A stretch of 30,000 bases of DNA from positions 1 to 30,000 of the forward strand of contig JBBHKE010003383.1 of assembly GCA_037447655.1 (NCBI GenBank), in the 5' to 3' direction. The notes under the pieces are model-generated. The model did not search any database, was not told where the DNA came from, and saw only the letters and a list, made by a program, of their open reading frames with translations. This stretch comes from Zygnema cylindricum. Taxonomy: Eukaryota; Streptophyta; Zygnematophyceae; Zygnematales; Zygnemataceae. Of the stretch, positions 1 to 10,300 are shown piece by piece (the first letter of the stretch is position 1; each line of letters opens with the position of its first letter). The position numbers and the translations under genes are program-made.

Positions 1-418
1 ACGGAATAGTACGGAAGGAAATTCATTAACGATTTTTTGCGATTTGATCAAAAGGTTCAATGCGTTTGTTACGTATAATTCGTCACGTACGGTACGTTCG
101 CACTAATCGCCGTGAACAACTATGGTTGAAACTCGAAAGTGAAAGCTTAAAGAGTTCGCGTTTCTAAAAAAGTGCGAACTTTTGGTTTGTCTATGGTCAT
201 TGTTTGGCATAACTGTGTTCTGCACAGGAATGCAACGTCATCTTGCGGCTGTGATCGTCAACCCGTAATGGGCAGTCGACTAAAGGGGTGTCCCCATGTT
301 TTAAAGTATCTACTTTTCTCTGTCTTTTTGCCCTAAAATTCAGGGAACTTTGACAAAAACTTCAGCCGTACGAAAAATTGTTTTTACCAAAGTATAGTGA
401 ACGTCAATTATAAATGAT
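1..418. other. Non-coding stretch at left edge, no gene recognised
   Basis: No open frame with recognisable coding content on either strand. It contains several CGTACGG-like words (near 85-105 and 368) that recur throughout the window's intergenic DNA. If the ARP5-like gene at 3103-5380 is complete in the genome, this stretch lies in its second intron; otherwise it is intergenic. Confidence 0.4.
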
Positions 419-655
419 AATAGAAAACTAAGGACAGAGGCGGCAGTAATAATTGACAATACCGGAGAGATGATTATAAAATACTATGATCCGGATCGTG
501 GAGACATTATCTTTAATCCTTTTGACGGGCGAAGCAGAAATTGGGATTTCTGGTATGATTTACATAAATCGAAAGACCTTGAAAAAATTGCGGAGATTTT
601 AATTGGTTTTAATAGTAGAAAAAACATTAGAGTAGCTAGTGATTTTTGGGAACAA
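419..655 (+). pseudogene. Fragment of a bacterial type IV secretion / conjugation coupling protein (TraD-like)
   Basis: The frame open from 401 to 712 reads NRKLRTEAAVIIDNTGEM, then KYYDPDRGDIIFNPFDGRS, then NWDFWYDLHKSKDLEKIAEI and ends the similarity at ASDFWEQ. The D-P-x-R-G-D-(I/V)-x-x-N-P-F-D core followed by an aromatic-rich WDFW stretch and a later DxFWE is typical of TraD/VirD4-family inner-membrane ATPases, which bring DNA to the conjugation channel. Only about 79 residues remain. The Walker A region that should lie just upstream is missing (an in-frame TGA sits at 398-400), and similarity stops after FWEQ although the frame runs on to a TAG at 710-712. No ribosome binding site or operon partner is present. 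The simplest reading is a degraded piece of bacterial DNA in a plant chromosome. The wording is closest in my recollection to Rickettsiales-type TraD, but that lineage assignment is inference. Assembly contamination seems unlikely because it is embedded in contiguous plant-like repeats. Confidence 0.62.
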
Positions 656-739
656 TTGACCCCGTTTACTAAATACTTACAGATTACATTCATTCTGGGA
701 ATACCGATATAGTGAGAATATTGTAAATTCCATTGTCTT

Positions 740-936
740 TGGTGAATAACTTTGTTTTGATTAATTTCAACAAATCTCGCATTCCATACACCAACTATAC
801 CTTGATCAATCAAAGGTTGTATAAATTTTTGAAAACCATCCGTTTTAATGGTAGAAAATTGTATCCCATGATCAAATTCAAAATTCCCAATATAGCGTGT
901 AGTTATTTCTACCTCCAACTCCTCTTGATTTTTCAA
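740..936 (-). other. Unidentified open frame next to the TraD fragment, possibly a second bacterial remnant
   Basis: On the - strand a frame open from a TAA near 943 gives about 65 protein-like residues: it begins KNQEELEVEITTRYIGNFE, continues FDHGIQFSTIKTDGFQKFIQ and then PLIDQGIVGVWNARFVEINQ. Its composition (mixed hydrophobic and charged residues, no low complexity) looks like a real protein, unlike other open frames nearby. Below about 740 the frame is only the antisense of the TraD fragment. No ATG begins it (first candidate TTG at 936). I do not recognise the family. The position, facing the TraD fragment only 85 bp away, suggests that both came in with one rearranged bacterial insert. 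Confidence 0.3.
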
Positions 937-943
937 AAATTGT

Positions 944-1690
944 TACGTTAGCTGTATGTCTAGCATATTTCCAATAGATACAACTGATATACCAGACCCA
1001 ATTCATGCTTTAAATGTACAGCGTGTTTGTCGTCATTTGAACACATTTTAGAGTTTTCCCCTTTTCTACCCCCGGGCAAGAGAATCCAGCCCAAAAAAAA
1101 ATTATTTTAAAATCACCTCGAGGGGGTGTTTATAGTTAAGGTACAGCTCAAACAACGAATGAAAAACGACCCACGCACGCGTCACGCGAGCGGTAAAATT
1201 TTAGGGTGAAAGAGAGTCCTCGCTTTTTTTCTCCGTGCCCGTCAAGCGCATGTACGGAAAAAAAATTGCAGCGGTCTCGAACCTCCACTTTCATTCACGG
1301 GTCCTTTTCAAAAAAAATCGTCGTCGTCGCCTCTCCCCTCTCCCTCTTACACTATCGCTGTCATCTCACACTTTAGAATGAGACACGACAATATTGATAT
1401 AAAATGAAAGATCTCTGATTTTTATTTGACGATTTTTAGGTTTTTTTTAATGGCAAATCGAGTGAAAAAGTCGAAAAAACGAAATCGGGAAACCATGGCG
1501 GAAAGTTATTGAATCAGTGATGTCGACGTTGTCACGAGTGAGCGTGACGTCACAATGTCACCAAACCCTAAAACGTCTACAATTTCACAAAAATCTCAGA
1601 CGTCTACAACTGTCGTTGATTTTGTTGGCGTCACTAATCGTCGGAAGTTTTGTAGTCGCCTTCAATCGTCCCAAGTTGTACCTACATTTA
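944..1690. other. Non-coding stretch, no gene recognised
   Basis: AT-rich with a CT-rich patch near 1330-1350. A short open frame at 1517-1735 has no recognisable content and includes a small direct repeat (ACGTCTACAA near 1573 and 1597). No supportable gene. Confidence 0.4.
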
Positions 1691-2761
1691 CAACCGTCAC
1701 ATGTCAAAGTTTACTGTAATATTTCTTTACCGTAATTGATGCTATTTAAGAATTTGAAATTTTTTAAAAAAAGGTGTATTCTTATTTCGGCATTATGCTA
1801 ATTTGGGAACAACAAAAATTGAATATTCGCCGTACGATTACATACACTAATATATGTATTCGTACAAAATATCAGAAATCGTACGCCGTGTGAAATTTAG
1901 ATATCCGTACATGTCAGACTAATTTACGTGTCACACTAATCCCGTTTTTTTAGCGCACTTTCCTATGCGTGCGCGTCTAATTTAATTTAATTTTTGTAAA
2001 ATTTTCACTTGAAAAAGTACATTTATGTACGGTCTGACATCAACCATACACCACACTATTTAGATTTTGTTGTACTTTCATTCTTTACGCTATTTTGTAC
2101 GCTACACCGTCAATCGCTATTAGGGTATATAACGCCAATTGGGTGCCCTTTAAAAAAAAAAAAAACCTGAAATACAATCCATAATTCTATTTTTTCCATT
2201 ATTTTAATTAGGTTTTTTTTTCCAATTAGCGTTAATAATGGAAGTACACTGCGATGGAAATAGTGTGGCGTACGTACAAGATATTTTCGTACGAAATGGT
2301 ACTTTTTGAATTACAAGGCATAAAAGGACACTTAACATTATTGCGCACACATGTGAATGTGCACTGGAAGAAAGAGACGTAAACTCGTCGACAAAAATCA
2401 CGTTCTCATATGTTTGTCCGTCGACCGTGTGAACAGCACGACGGCGTACGAATTGTCAAATTTTGTACGGATACACATATTATTGCAGAGATCGAAAGGG
2501 CGGGTATTTATTATTCAGGACAGCCCAAATTACAGTTAGGGATTAATTAGTATATATCTTTTAAAAAAAAAAAAAATCCTGATTAGTGTTAATAACACTA
2601 TTTTGTTTTTACGCTATTTATTCCTTTACTCTGATAGCGATTGACGGTGTACCTTAATTAACGTCAAGGAAAAATTAAAATCATGTATCCTATTTGAGGA
2701 AAAAAATCAAAATTTTAAGAACCCAAATTAGTGAATTTGACACTAATAACGATTCGCGGTG
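1691..2761. mobile_element. TIR element of the CACCGCGAATCG family, split by a nested copy
   Basis: The right end is clear: ...AACGATTCGCGGTG at 2748-2761 followed by TA. The segment 1996-2090 matches, in reverse complement, the interior of the element at 16818-17366 (shared words for GTACGGTCTGACA and CACACTATTTA). The stretch 1735-1880 matches the other side of that element (GAATTTGAAA, then ATGCTAATTTGGG, then TACACTAATATA). The left end is degenerate: TACAACCGTCA at 1689-1699 is the best candidate. Removing the nested element at 2105-2649 gives a length close to the 549 bp of the relative at 16.8 kb. No transposase is encoded. Confidence 0.55.
2105..2649. mobile_element. Non-autonomous TIR element nested in the preceding one (545 bp)
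   Basis: Left end CACCGTCAATCGCTATTAGG and right end, read in reverse complement, CACCGTCAATCGCTATCAGA. Both are flanked by TA (2103-2104 and 2650-2651). The interior resembles the element at 16818-17366: both contain a GACCGTGTGAAC / GACTGTGTGAAC word, then a TACGAATTGTCAAATTTTGT-like block. The corresponding uninterrupted site in the 16.8-kb relative (in reverse complement GTACGGTACTTGG) has a single TA, which supports duplication of a TA target at insertion. No coding frame of interest. Confidence 0.68.
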
Positions 2762-2911
2762 TAGCGTTTGTGGCCCATCCATAATATAGTGTGGATTGCA
2801 AAACCTCCAAAATGAAAACTAGTGTGGTTTAGACAATTTGCAACAGACAATGCACTTCCCTTTTATGCACATTAAGGTTTTTTTTAAAAGACACTCAACA
2901 CAAATGCAGAC

Positions 2912-3000
2912 TAAACATAAACATATAAACGTAAACTAAACTGAATGTAAATGTAAACATAAATGTAAATGTAAACATAAACGTAAACGTAAACTAAACT
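2912..3000. repeat. Hexanucleotide-like simple repeat (ATGTAA / ACGTAA / ACATAA)
   Basis: About 14 imperfect copies of a 6-bp word of the form A(T/C)(G/A)TAA. It lies in the second intron of the ARP5-like gene, just downstream of exon 2. Confidence 0.6.
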
Positions 3001-3102
3001 ATACTTGATACGGTTTTTCTAAGCAAAGTGGTTAAATTATCTTTTTCTATCCACCTATTTGAAGAGAGTGGAAGGACAAATATATCATCTAAACCGCCAC
3101 AC

Positions 3103-5380
3103 CTGTTGCCTTAGTTCGTGGCTTTGCAAGAATGTTTCGGAAATCGTATCGAGGCTCGCTTTCACTTGCCCATCTGCCATTGGCCAGAAAACCAAGGGAG
3201 TCAATCAGAGACAAAGATGTGAGAACCACCACCTACTATGCAATGACAAAAAAGTCATAGTCATAGAGTTTTATCAGACATTGTGCCAGTCTTGATTTCT
3301 AAAGTAACACCTTGAGCTTCTGGGAAAAACTTGTCATTTGTGGTATAGCTGTAATAGATGAGTAAATTGTTCTTTTGTTGCAAAACTTGTTCTGGTGATT
3401 ACTTGGTAAAACAAAGGTCCCTTCTGACTACAGTTTCCTCAGTCAAAGTGGAATTCTTCTAAGACAAGCCTTCGCTACCTGCATTACTCTCAAAAATTCA
3501 CTCAAAAACATATCTGAAGTAGTCTTTTAGTCCATTTTACCAACCCTAAATATACAGCTAGATTTGACAAAATACTGCCAGTTTCTCCAATAACAAGAAA
3601 AAAACAAAATTTCCTTCCAAGGACATTGTAACGGCAATTCAACCACTCTCATGCTTCTCTTAACTGAGAGATGTCTATATTATCCTGGAGGATTCAAAAA
3701 GGAAATTTGAGAAGAATTATGCAGTCACCAAAAACTAGTCTTTGTTGATTCGTGTATATACCATGTGAGGAGATAATGATTGACATCACATCCTCCTAAA
3801 AACAAACTTGGCATAACAGTGAACTTCAACAGTAAATCCTTAAAAATTCAATATCTTAATCATACTCGATATTTGTCGAACAATTGTGTAACTTGGGAAC
3901 ATAATCCTAGGATACACTACTTGCTTTAGGTGTACATGAATGAGAACCCGTTTTCCATTTTAGCAAATGAAACTGAGTACTGTCTCAAAAAATCATTCTA
4001 CCGCAACATCCATATTACCTACTTTTCTAATATAAAACCCAAACTTAACTAAACAACTTATGAGCATTGAGTCCGTGTTCCTTCAATCCCTCCCTGACTT
4101 TCTTCATTATCCCTTTCGTTTTCCCCTTCCCCCTCTAAGTTCTTTGTACAACATGACACACATTCAGCCATATCAAAATAGCTTGCCTCTCAATCAAATC
4201 GACTTAAAAACAAACATGAAAGAAGCAAGAAGGATTATGTCCTCTAACCACAACAATGCTGAAAAGCAAATAAAACTCTCCACATTTCACTAACCTCTCC
4301 CATCTCCCTCTCACACTCTTCTTCCTCTCACTAAACTCTTCACCTCTCCTTGCATAACACTCAAACTTTGTAAACAAAAAAGCTGGTTGGTTGATAATTT
4401 ACAGCTGGTATTTCACAATGTACAGCATACAAGTTCCATACTCCTCCCCTCCACTTCCCCCCCTCCCCCCGCCCCTTTTTACTATCCACCCTTCTCACAC
4501 TCTCCTTTCTCTCAATTCACTCCTTTTTTTCTCTCCTTCCATAACATTCCAAACTTCGTAAACAAAAATATAAGTGATTACTGAGTTAAAAAAGTTAGTT
4601 GATAACTTACAACTAGCATTTCACAATGTTCTCCAAGCAAGTGCAATGCTAATGGTTCTTAATCCATACTTTTTATGTTCAAAATTAACTTAAAAATTGT
4701 GAGCCACATTAATTTCTTTCCAAAAAAGATACTACATATTTCAGTTAAAGCTTGTGTAGCTGGTTTATAGTATGGATAAAAGTCACCACTACTAGTGTGT
4801 AGTAAACCGAAAAATCATTTGAAGCTTGTGTAGTTAATAATAGTGCTGCCAAATAGGGTTATGATCTAAGGGGACAAAAGTATTGTACACTTTCCACCAT
4901 TATTAGTGTGTACTAAACCACGATAGGTACTACATTCCATGTCTTTTCCATGTGTTCTAAATTAGTCCAGCTCACATTGATCCTTGTACAGTCGCCGAAG
5001 AATCGACAACGGATTTAGTGTGGATCATCCAAACTATTGATGATTTCCAGCATGAAGAATTTTCTAACAATCAAGTTTTCAGCAATTATGATTTTTTTTA
5101 AACTTCACATTTTTCAGAATTTCATAGTTCCAAAGCAATTAGGTCTTTTTAGCAATTAGGTCAAATTCTTCAGCACTTCATCGCTCCAAGCAATAAGGTA
5201 ATTCCAAAAATTCATATTCTGAAGCACTTACCCGATGCGACAATGGTAGGAGCCATTGTCAATGACCAAAGGAGTGTCACGGTCACGCAAAAACTTTTGC
5301 TTATAGTCGGTGGCTTGCTTTGGCCGCACTACAGGATCTCCTGAGGTGAAATTGAATACTTCTGACTCGAGACTATCCAT
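3103..5380 (-). CDS. Actin-related protein 5 (ARP5)-like, exons 1 and 2 only (5' end of gene)
   Basis: Exon 1 (5380 down to 5232) starts at ATG and encodes 49 residues from MDSLESEVFNF to the actin-fold phosphate-1 strand TPLVIDNGSYHCRIG. A GG|GTAAGT donor leaves phase 2. Exon 2 (3173 down to 3103) starts after GCAG and completes GGA, giving WASESEPRYDFRNILAKPRT then KATG, ending at a weak G|GTGTGG donor in phase 1. The joined IDNGSYxCRxGWA..EPR..FRN......KATG pattern is characteristic of ARP5, a nuclear subunit of the INO80 chromatin remodeller, and not of conventional actin. A TTTTTCAG acceptor 13 bp upstream of the ATG suggests an intron in the 5' UTR. Intron 1 is 2.06 kb. The remaining exons (a full ARP5 has roughly 600-750 residues) were not found in the 3.1 kb to the left, so they lie outside the window or are lost. 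Confidence 0.68.
4280..4965. repeat. Diverged direct duplications in ARP5-like intron 1
   Basis: A CT-rich block followed by GTAAACAAAAA, TTGATAA(T/C)TTACA and CATTTCACAATGT occurs twice (about 4285-4430 and 4440-4628, offset about 190 bp). Further on, a pair with GCTTGTGTAG and (T)TAGTGTGTA(G/C)TAAACC occurs at about 4750-4810 and 4823-4920. These are tandem segmental duplications inside the intron; no coding content. Confidence 0.5.
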
Positions 5381-6074
5381 GGCTGATGCCAGACTGAAAA
5401 AGACATGGAGAGAAAGTAACACTTCAATCGCTCAGATGCATCGTTTCTTTAGATGTTAATAACAATAATAACTTAATAAGTCATACGATGAGAGGATGTA
5501 TGTGTGATCAGATCATGCCATCATGGTGTGTTTTACTTTCATAATTTCATGCATGTTGCATTTTCACATACATAGATTCACATGTCATACCAAAACTGAA
5601 CTTCTCACCTTTGTAACTGTTTAGTAACCACACCCTGTACGAACCCAAGGTTGTACACTTGTACGTACAGATAAAAAAAAATCGTACAATGTACGAGGTG
5701 TACGATCGTACTTTTATCCTATTGTTTGAAGTTGGAAGTTGCAAGTGTACACCTGGAAGTCCGGAGCTGCTGTCGTGAAAAATCCGTACGAAAATGTACA
5801 CTTTCCAGGACCTCTACTGCGTCATGAGGGATGTCCTCCACCCATCCCCGTCAATTTTTTTGAGTCCGTACGACGACTGCTCTAAAAACGTGCAGCAAAG
5901 TACAAATACTTTTGATACGTTAGAGCTATCTACGTGGCATTTACTTTTATTTTTTCTAATGACGCCACACTTTCTTTGAGAACGCATCCATTATTCATTG
6001 GTCCCGCACTTTACTGCGGGCTGCCGTATGTGACATTTGGTTATTAGTCGCCAGAGTGCCGTACAGCAGATGCT
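5381..6074. other. Intergenic, no gene recognised
   Basis: Space between the divergently transcribed ARP5-like and GT34 genes. It has many GTAC words (CGTACGAA, TGTACGATCGTAC around 5640-5710) but no supportable gene or RNA. Promoters for both genes presumably fall in 5.4-7.4 kb; no convincing TATA box was assigned. Confidence 0.4.
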
Positions 6075-6082
6075 ATTCTAAG

Positions 6083-6357
6083 CATAGTTCAAAAGTAGGC
6101 GTTTTTATGGTAGGCCTTTGGTCGGCGCATTAATCGTAAGTTGTGTTATGGGATTTTCATGTGATCTTCTTAGATCGCTACTTTGATAAGCGACCGTCCG
6201 ATCGTTCGAATCTGACGGTGTAAATAAAAAATTTGGTCCGAATGTTTTAATTGGTCCGAATAGGTCTGAATACAATATGGGTCTTAAGGTCATATCGTAT
6301 GTTTTGCATACAATAGGCATATTGTATGGGCCTACTTTCACCTACTTTTGAACTATG
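6083..6357. mobile_element. hAT-like MITE, 275 bp, with exact 8-bp target duplication
   Basis: Terminal inverted repeats CATAGTTCAAAAGTAGG (6083-6099) and its exact reverse complement (6341-6357). The flanking octamer ATTCTAAG occurs immediately outside both ends (6075-6082 and 6358-6365). An 8-bp target duplication with TIRs beginning CA is the signature of the hAT superfamily. The interior has no transposase; it carries short TTGGTCCGAA-type repeats. The exact duplication and exact TIRs point to recent insertion. Confidence 0.82.
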
Positions 6358-6365
6358 ATTCTAAG

Positions 6366-7380
6366 AAACCAAACTCGTGCGCTGCCAGCAAATAGTCGGT
6401 TAAGTTTGCCACGTCATCGACCCTATCGGCGGTATCTGTGCTTCCCACTGTTGGCGTTGTCAGAGATGGTGATAGTGGTCATGGTACGGACGCAGAGTTT
6501 TTGACGGGGTTGGGTGGAACAGTGGACACCCTTGAGAAACCAGGAGGTTTCCTGAAAAAGTACATTTCTGTACGGCATATTTTCCACGTGCACCTTCTAT
6601 TCTCGGGTGTCCATACAGCAATTCCCTTCGAAATTTTCCTCTCTTGTACTTTTGCGTACTTTAACCTTTTCTAGTTTGCTTACAAGTGAGATGCGGACTG
6701 TATAGCAGTGTTTTACCGTTCTTATGCATAGCGTAGCCGTTGTATTTCAAACCGGATACGCTATTCTCATGTCACAATTTCAAATGCTGGTCAAACCTCA
6801 AGTTGCACAGCTTCACCGACGCGGAATCAGAATTTGAATCTCGAATGCACTGTACTTACCTGTACTGTACTGTACAGTACTGTACTGTAGTTTCCCCGCA
6901 CCGAATAGTGTATGCACGGGAAAAATATATATTTAGTTATTTAAAGCACACCTATTGATCGTACACAAAATTTGACAAAACAGAAAGTTTTTGGTTCTAG
7001 GTTCCAACACGATTGGCCATTCTCAGCGTGCCATCGGATTTTGATTGCATGATATATGAACAAGTGTATGGTAAGATTATTTGTTTCCGTCCTTTTTGTA
7101 CTTTTATTTAGTACTAAAACATTTCATTGTGAATTTGATATCGCTCTTTAAGTCTTTATTGATTCCCATTCCACCGACAGACTTTCGTGCGATCCGACGG
7201 ACGGGGCAAAACCAAAACAGTTACTTGTACTGTGGTTGAAGGTTGCAGTACATTTTGAAACCTTTTTCCAGCCTTTTTGGTTCTTCAAGTGATGGAGGAA
7301 TCAGGCGATCTTGTTTTTTGCACAATGATGTTGCTTACTCATCAACATTTGATGTGAATATACTGTGAACGTCTAGGTGA
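6366..7380. other. Intergenic upstream of GT34 gene
   Basis: No supportable gene. A (TGTAC)n run of about six units at 6860-6889 includes a 14-bp perfect palindrome GTACTGTACAGTAC. The last few hundred bases should contain the promoter and 5' UTR of the GT34 gene starting at 7381 or 7423, but no specific element can be called. Confidence 0.4.
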
Positions 7381-10300
7381 ATGAATAACAAAGAGAAATA
7401 TAAACCTTTTTTTAATCTTAGAATGGCGTCTTTTCGCCGAGTTCCTGCGTTTCTTTTGCTTTCCTTTCTTAGTTTGCTTATTTTGAAAGCTTTTAGAGAA
7501 AAGGAGTTGGAAGAAAAAAAGAGAATACATTTGTCTCGGAGAGTTGGTGCTGACGTGGCAGTGGAAGATTTTGCAAAGACTGAAAATATCTCTAGTGGTT
7601 TAACTGGACGGAATCTATTATCGGTAAATAAAAAAGTCTCCTGCTTTGGTTGTTTCTTGTTGCTGGTCTCTAAGAAAGATATGATTTACCGTAAAGACAT
7701 GAAAACAAAGCAGTCTTTGTTTCTCATAACTTCTTTATTTTGTGAAAAACATATGAATGTGTATAGTTTTGTTTCTTTGATCCATGAAGCCTTTCATTTT
7801 GTTTAGAGATTGAAAAAGGTCGCCATGGATTTACAAACTTTCAATTTATCTTTTCTTCTGTTTTGATCTTGTTTCCTCCATTTTATGTGCAAGAGTTTTA
7901 CAATCAACACTTTTTTTCAGAAAAATACTACAGTTCAGGTTTTAGATAAACCTTCAAACTTGCGACAGATTGAACCCTAAACCGACCTTACTCTTCTTAT
8001 TTTTGTTGCATGAAGGTCTTTTGCTGTAAAAACAAGCTGCTTGTACACTGTATTCTAGCATCAGTATGGGCCAAATTAATCATTTTGACTTTACTGATAT
8101 TAGAGTTTATGAGGTTTTAACACCACCAGTGGGGATAGTATAGGCTTATTCAAATCAACTCCGGTTCTGTATTTACACTAATATTGGCGGACGGTAATGT
8201 TATGAGTCACAGGTATTCATAATCATGTTTTTTTGTACCATACATGTCTTATTATTTTTCAACGTACATTAAAGTTTTTCAAAGGCAGTTTCTGCATGAT
8301 TGGGTAACACTTTTAGGATACAAACCCATTCAAATTTAAGACAGTTGTTGAAGAACGTTTAAGGCACAATATGGTATAGAGGTAGATCAGATGAGATGCA
8401 AGTTTTTTTCAATCAGCAATATAAACACCTCAAAAGGCATAAGGAATGCTTTATTTTTGCAAAAATGGAATTTTAAATTAAAGTTATGTAATAGGGACGA
8501 AATAAGGTATTTCAGTCACTCCTAAAACTAGACAACCTACTCCACTGTATAAAGACCGTAAAAGATATAAGTTACTCTATTGAATTACAGATAAAGCTAC
8601 ATGAATCTTTACTTTGTGAAACCTATCAGTTGTTTATATATAAAAAATTTAAATGACAATTTGTAAAATGGCATCACCTCAAGCTTTGTGCATTTGGGTC
8701 AAGACTGATGCTACTTATGATACCAGTTCTTTGACTATTCTGTCTTTTTTATGACTTCTGCCACTTTTGTCTTTTTTCATTTTTTTCTGAAATTTCTGCC
8801 ACTTTTTTGTCTTTTCTGACTTTTCTGCAACCTTCAACATTCACGGCGTCTTCCTCTCTGCTCTGAACCAATGAAACTTAGTCAACATTTGTTTGGAAGC
8901 CTTTAATCTTCTTAGGTTGTTTATGTACAACTGTTCTCATACTACACAATATAAGCCATTCAAACACCTTTATTTCAAAGTGCTGCTTCTGAAGGCTCTC
9001 ATGCACGTTACTGAACCCATTGCTTTTTTAATTGACATTTTTTGTTTGTCAAGTGAAGTTTTTGTTTTCTCAAATTGCTATTTTTTGTTTGCTAAATGAC
9101 ATGCTTTATCTGTTGATGCTTTGCAGAGAGGCAGAAAATATTTCATTGGTTTGGGTTCTTGGACACATAGTGACTTACAACCAATATTGAGAAAAAGGAG
9201 ATGAGGGAAGATTCTGAAGCGAATTTGAAGAGAGAGAGGGAAGCAGATAGATTGGCGGGGGGTAAGGGAGGGGTAGAGTGTGGAGCTTTGCCGTTGTGGT
9301 TGTAATAATAGTAAGGACTTGGTTTAATGAAATGAAAGTAGAGGAAGTTTTCAGCGAGAGAAGCTGTTAATCACATGAAAAAGACTTGAAAGGTTTATCA
9401 TTAATTGGGCTGAGTGTGCTGTTGGTTTGCAGATCATGGGCCGGGATTTTAAGGAAGAGGTAACGAAATGGAAAGTAGCGCAGGAGGAGAGGGAGAAGGA
9501 GGATGCCTCACGGGTGCCAAAAGTGGATAGAGGAGAGGGTCAACCATACAGTCTCGGTCCTAAAATAGATGGTGAGCTTGCCGTACTGGAGTAAAAGTGG
9601 AACATGTGTTGTTTATTTCATTTTTTGGGCATAAACCATTTAATATAGTCTGTTGGGAAAGTGTACTTGGCAAAATGCACAGATCCTTAAGTGTAGGTTT
9701 CTTTAGGTCTATTGTGCCTGGAATCTATTGCATCTTTTTTTACCTTTGTCGTATTATGACTCTGTTGGAGTCAAAAGTGAGAAGTCATCAGATTGCTGGA
9801 AATCATGTACGTTGAAGTGATCTGAGACCAATGTACATATGTAATGTATGACGCTATGTACATAACAATTATGTATCTATACATATATAATTGTCTATGT
9901 CTCTATGGGCATATACCTCTATGTACATAACAATGTTTATGAATCTACGTACATATATAGTTGTCTATGTCTCCATGGGCATATACTATGTCTACAACTC
10001 TTTGGACATCTCCTATGTCTTTATTATGACTCTATGTACATATACAATATGTATGAACCTATGAACCATACACACGCCATTCCCAATTAGCTGGAAAGCT
10101 TGCCGTACTGGAGTAAAAGCAGCACATTCACCAATACAATGTTTTGTGAATCTATAAAAAACAATGTTTTATGTATCTATAAAAATATTCAATGTGTATG
10201 ACTCCATGCACATATATTAAACATGTATATTTGAGCATGATGCAGATTGGAACGAGCAGAGAGCCGCTTACATTCGGAAGCATCCCGGGAGCAATATTGG

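Noticed and set aside
9186-9272. Possible extra GT34 exon (reads [20 protein letters not shown] and ends at a GTAAGG donor)
   Set aside because: It would end in phase 1, whereas the next exon (9433) must be entered in phase 0. The 9-exon model without it is in frame throughout and has a normal length.
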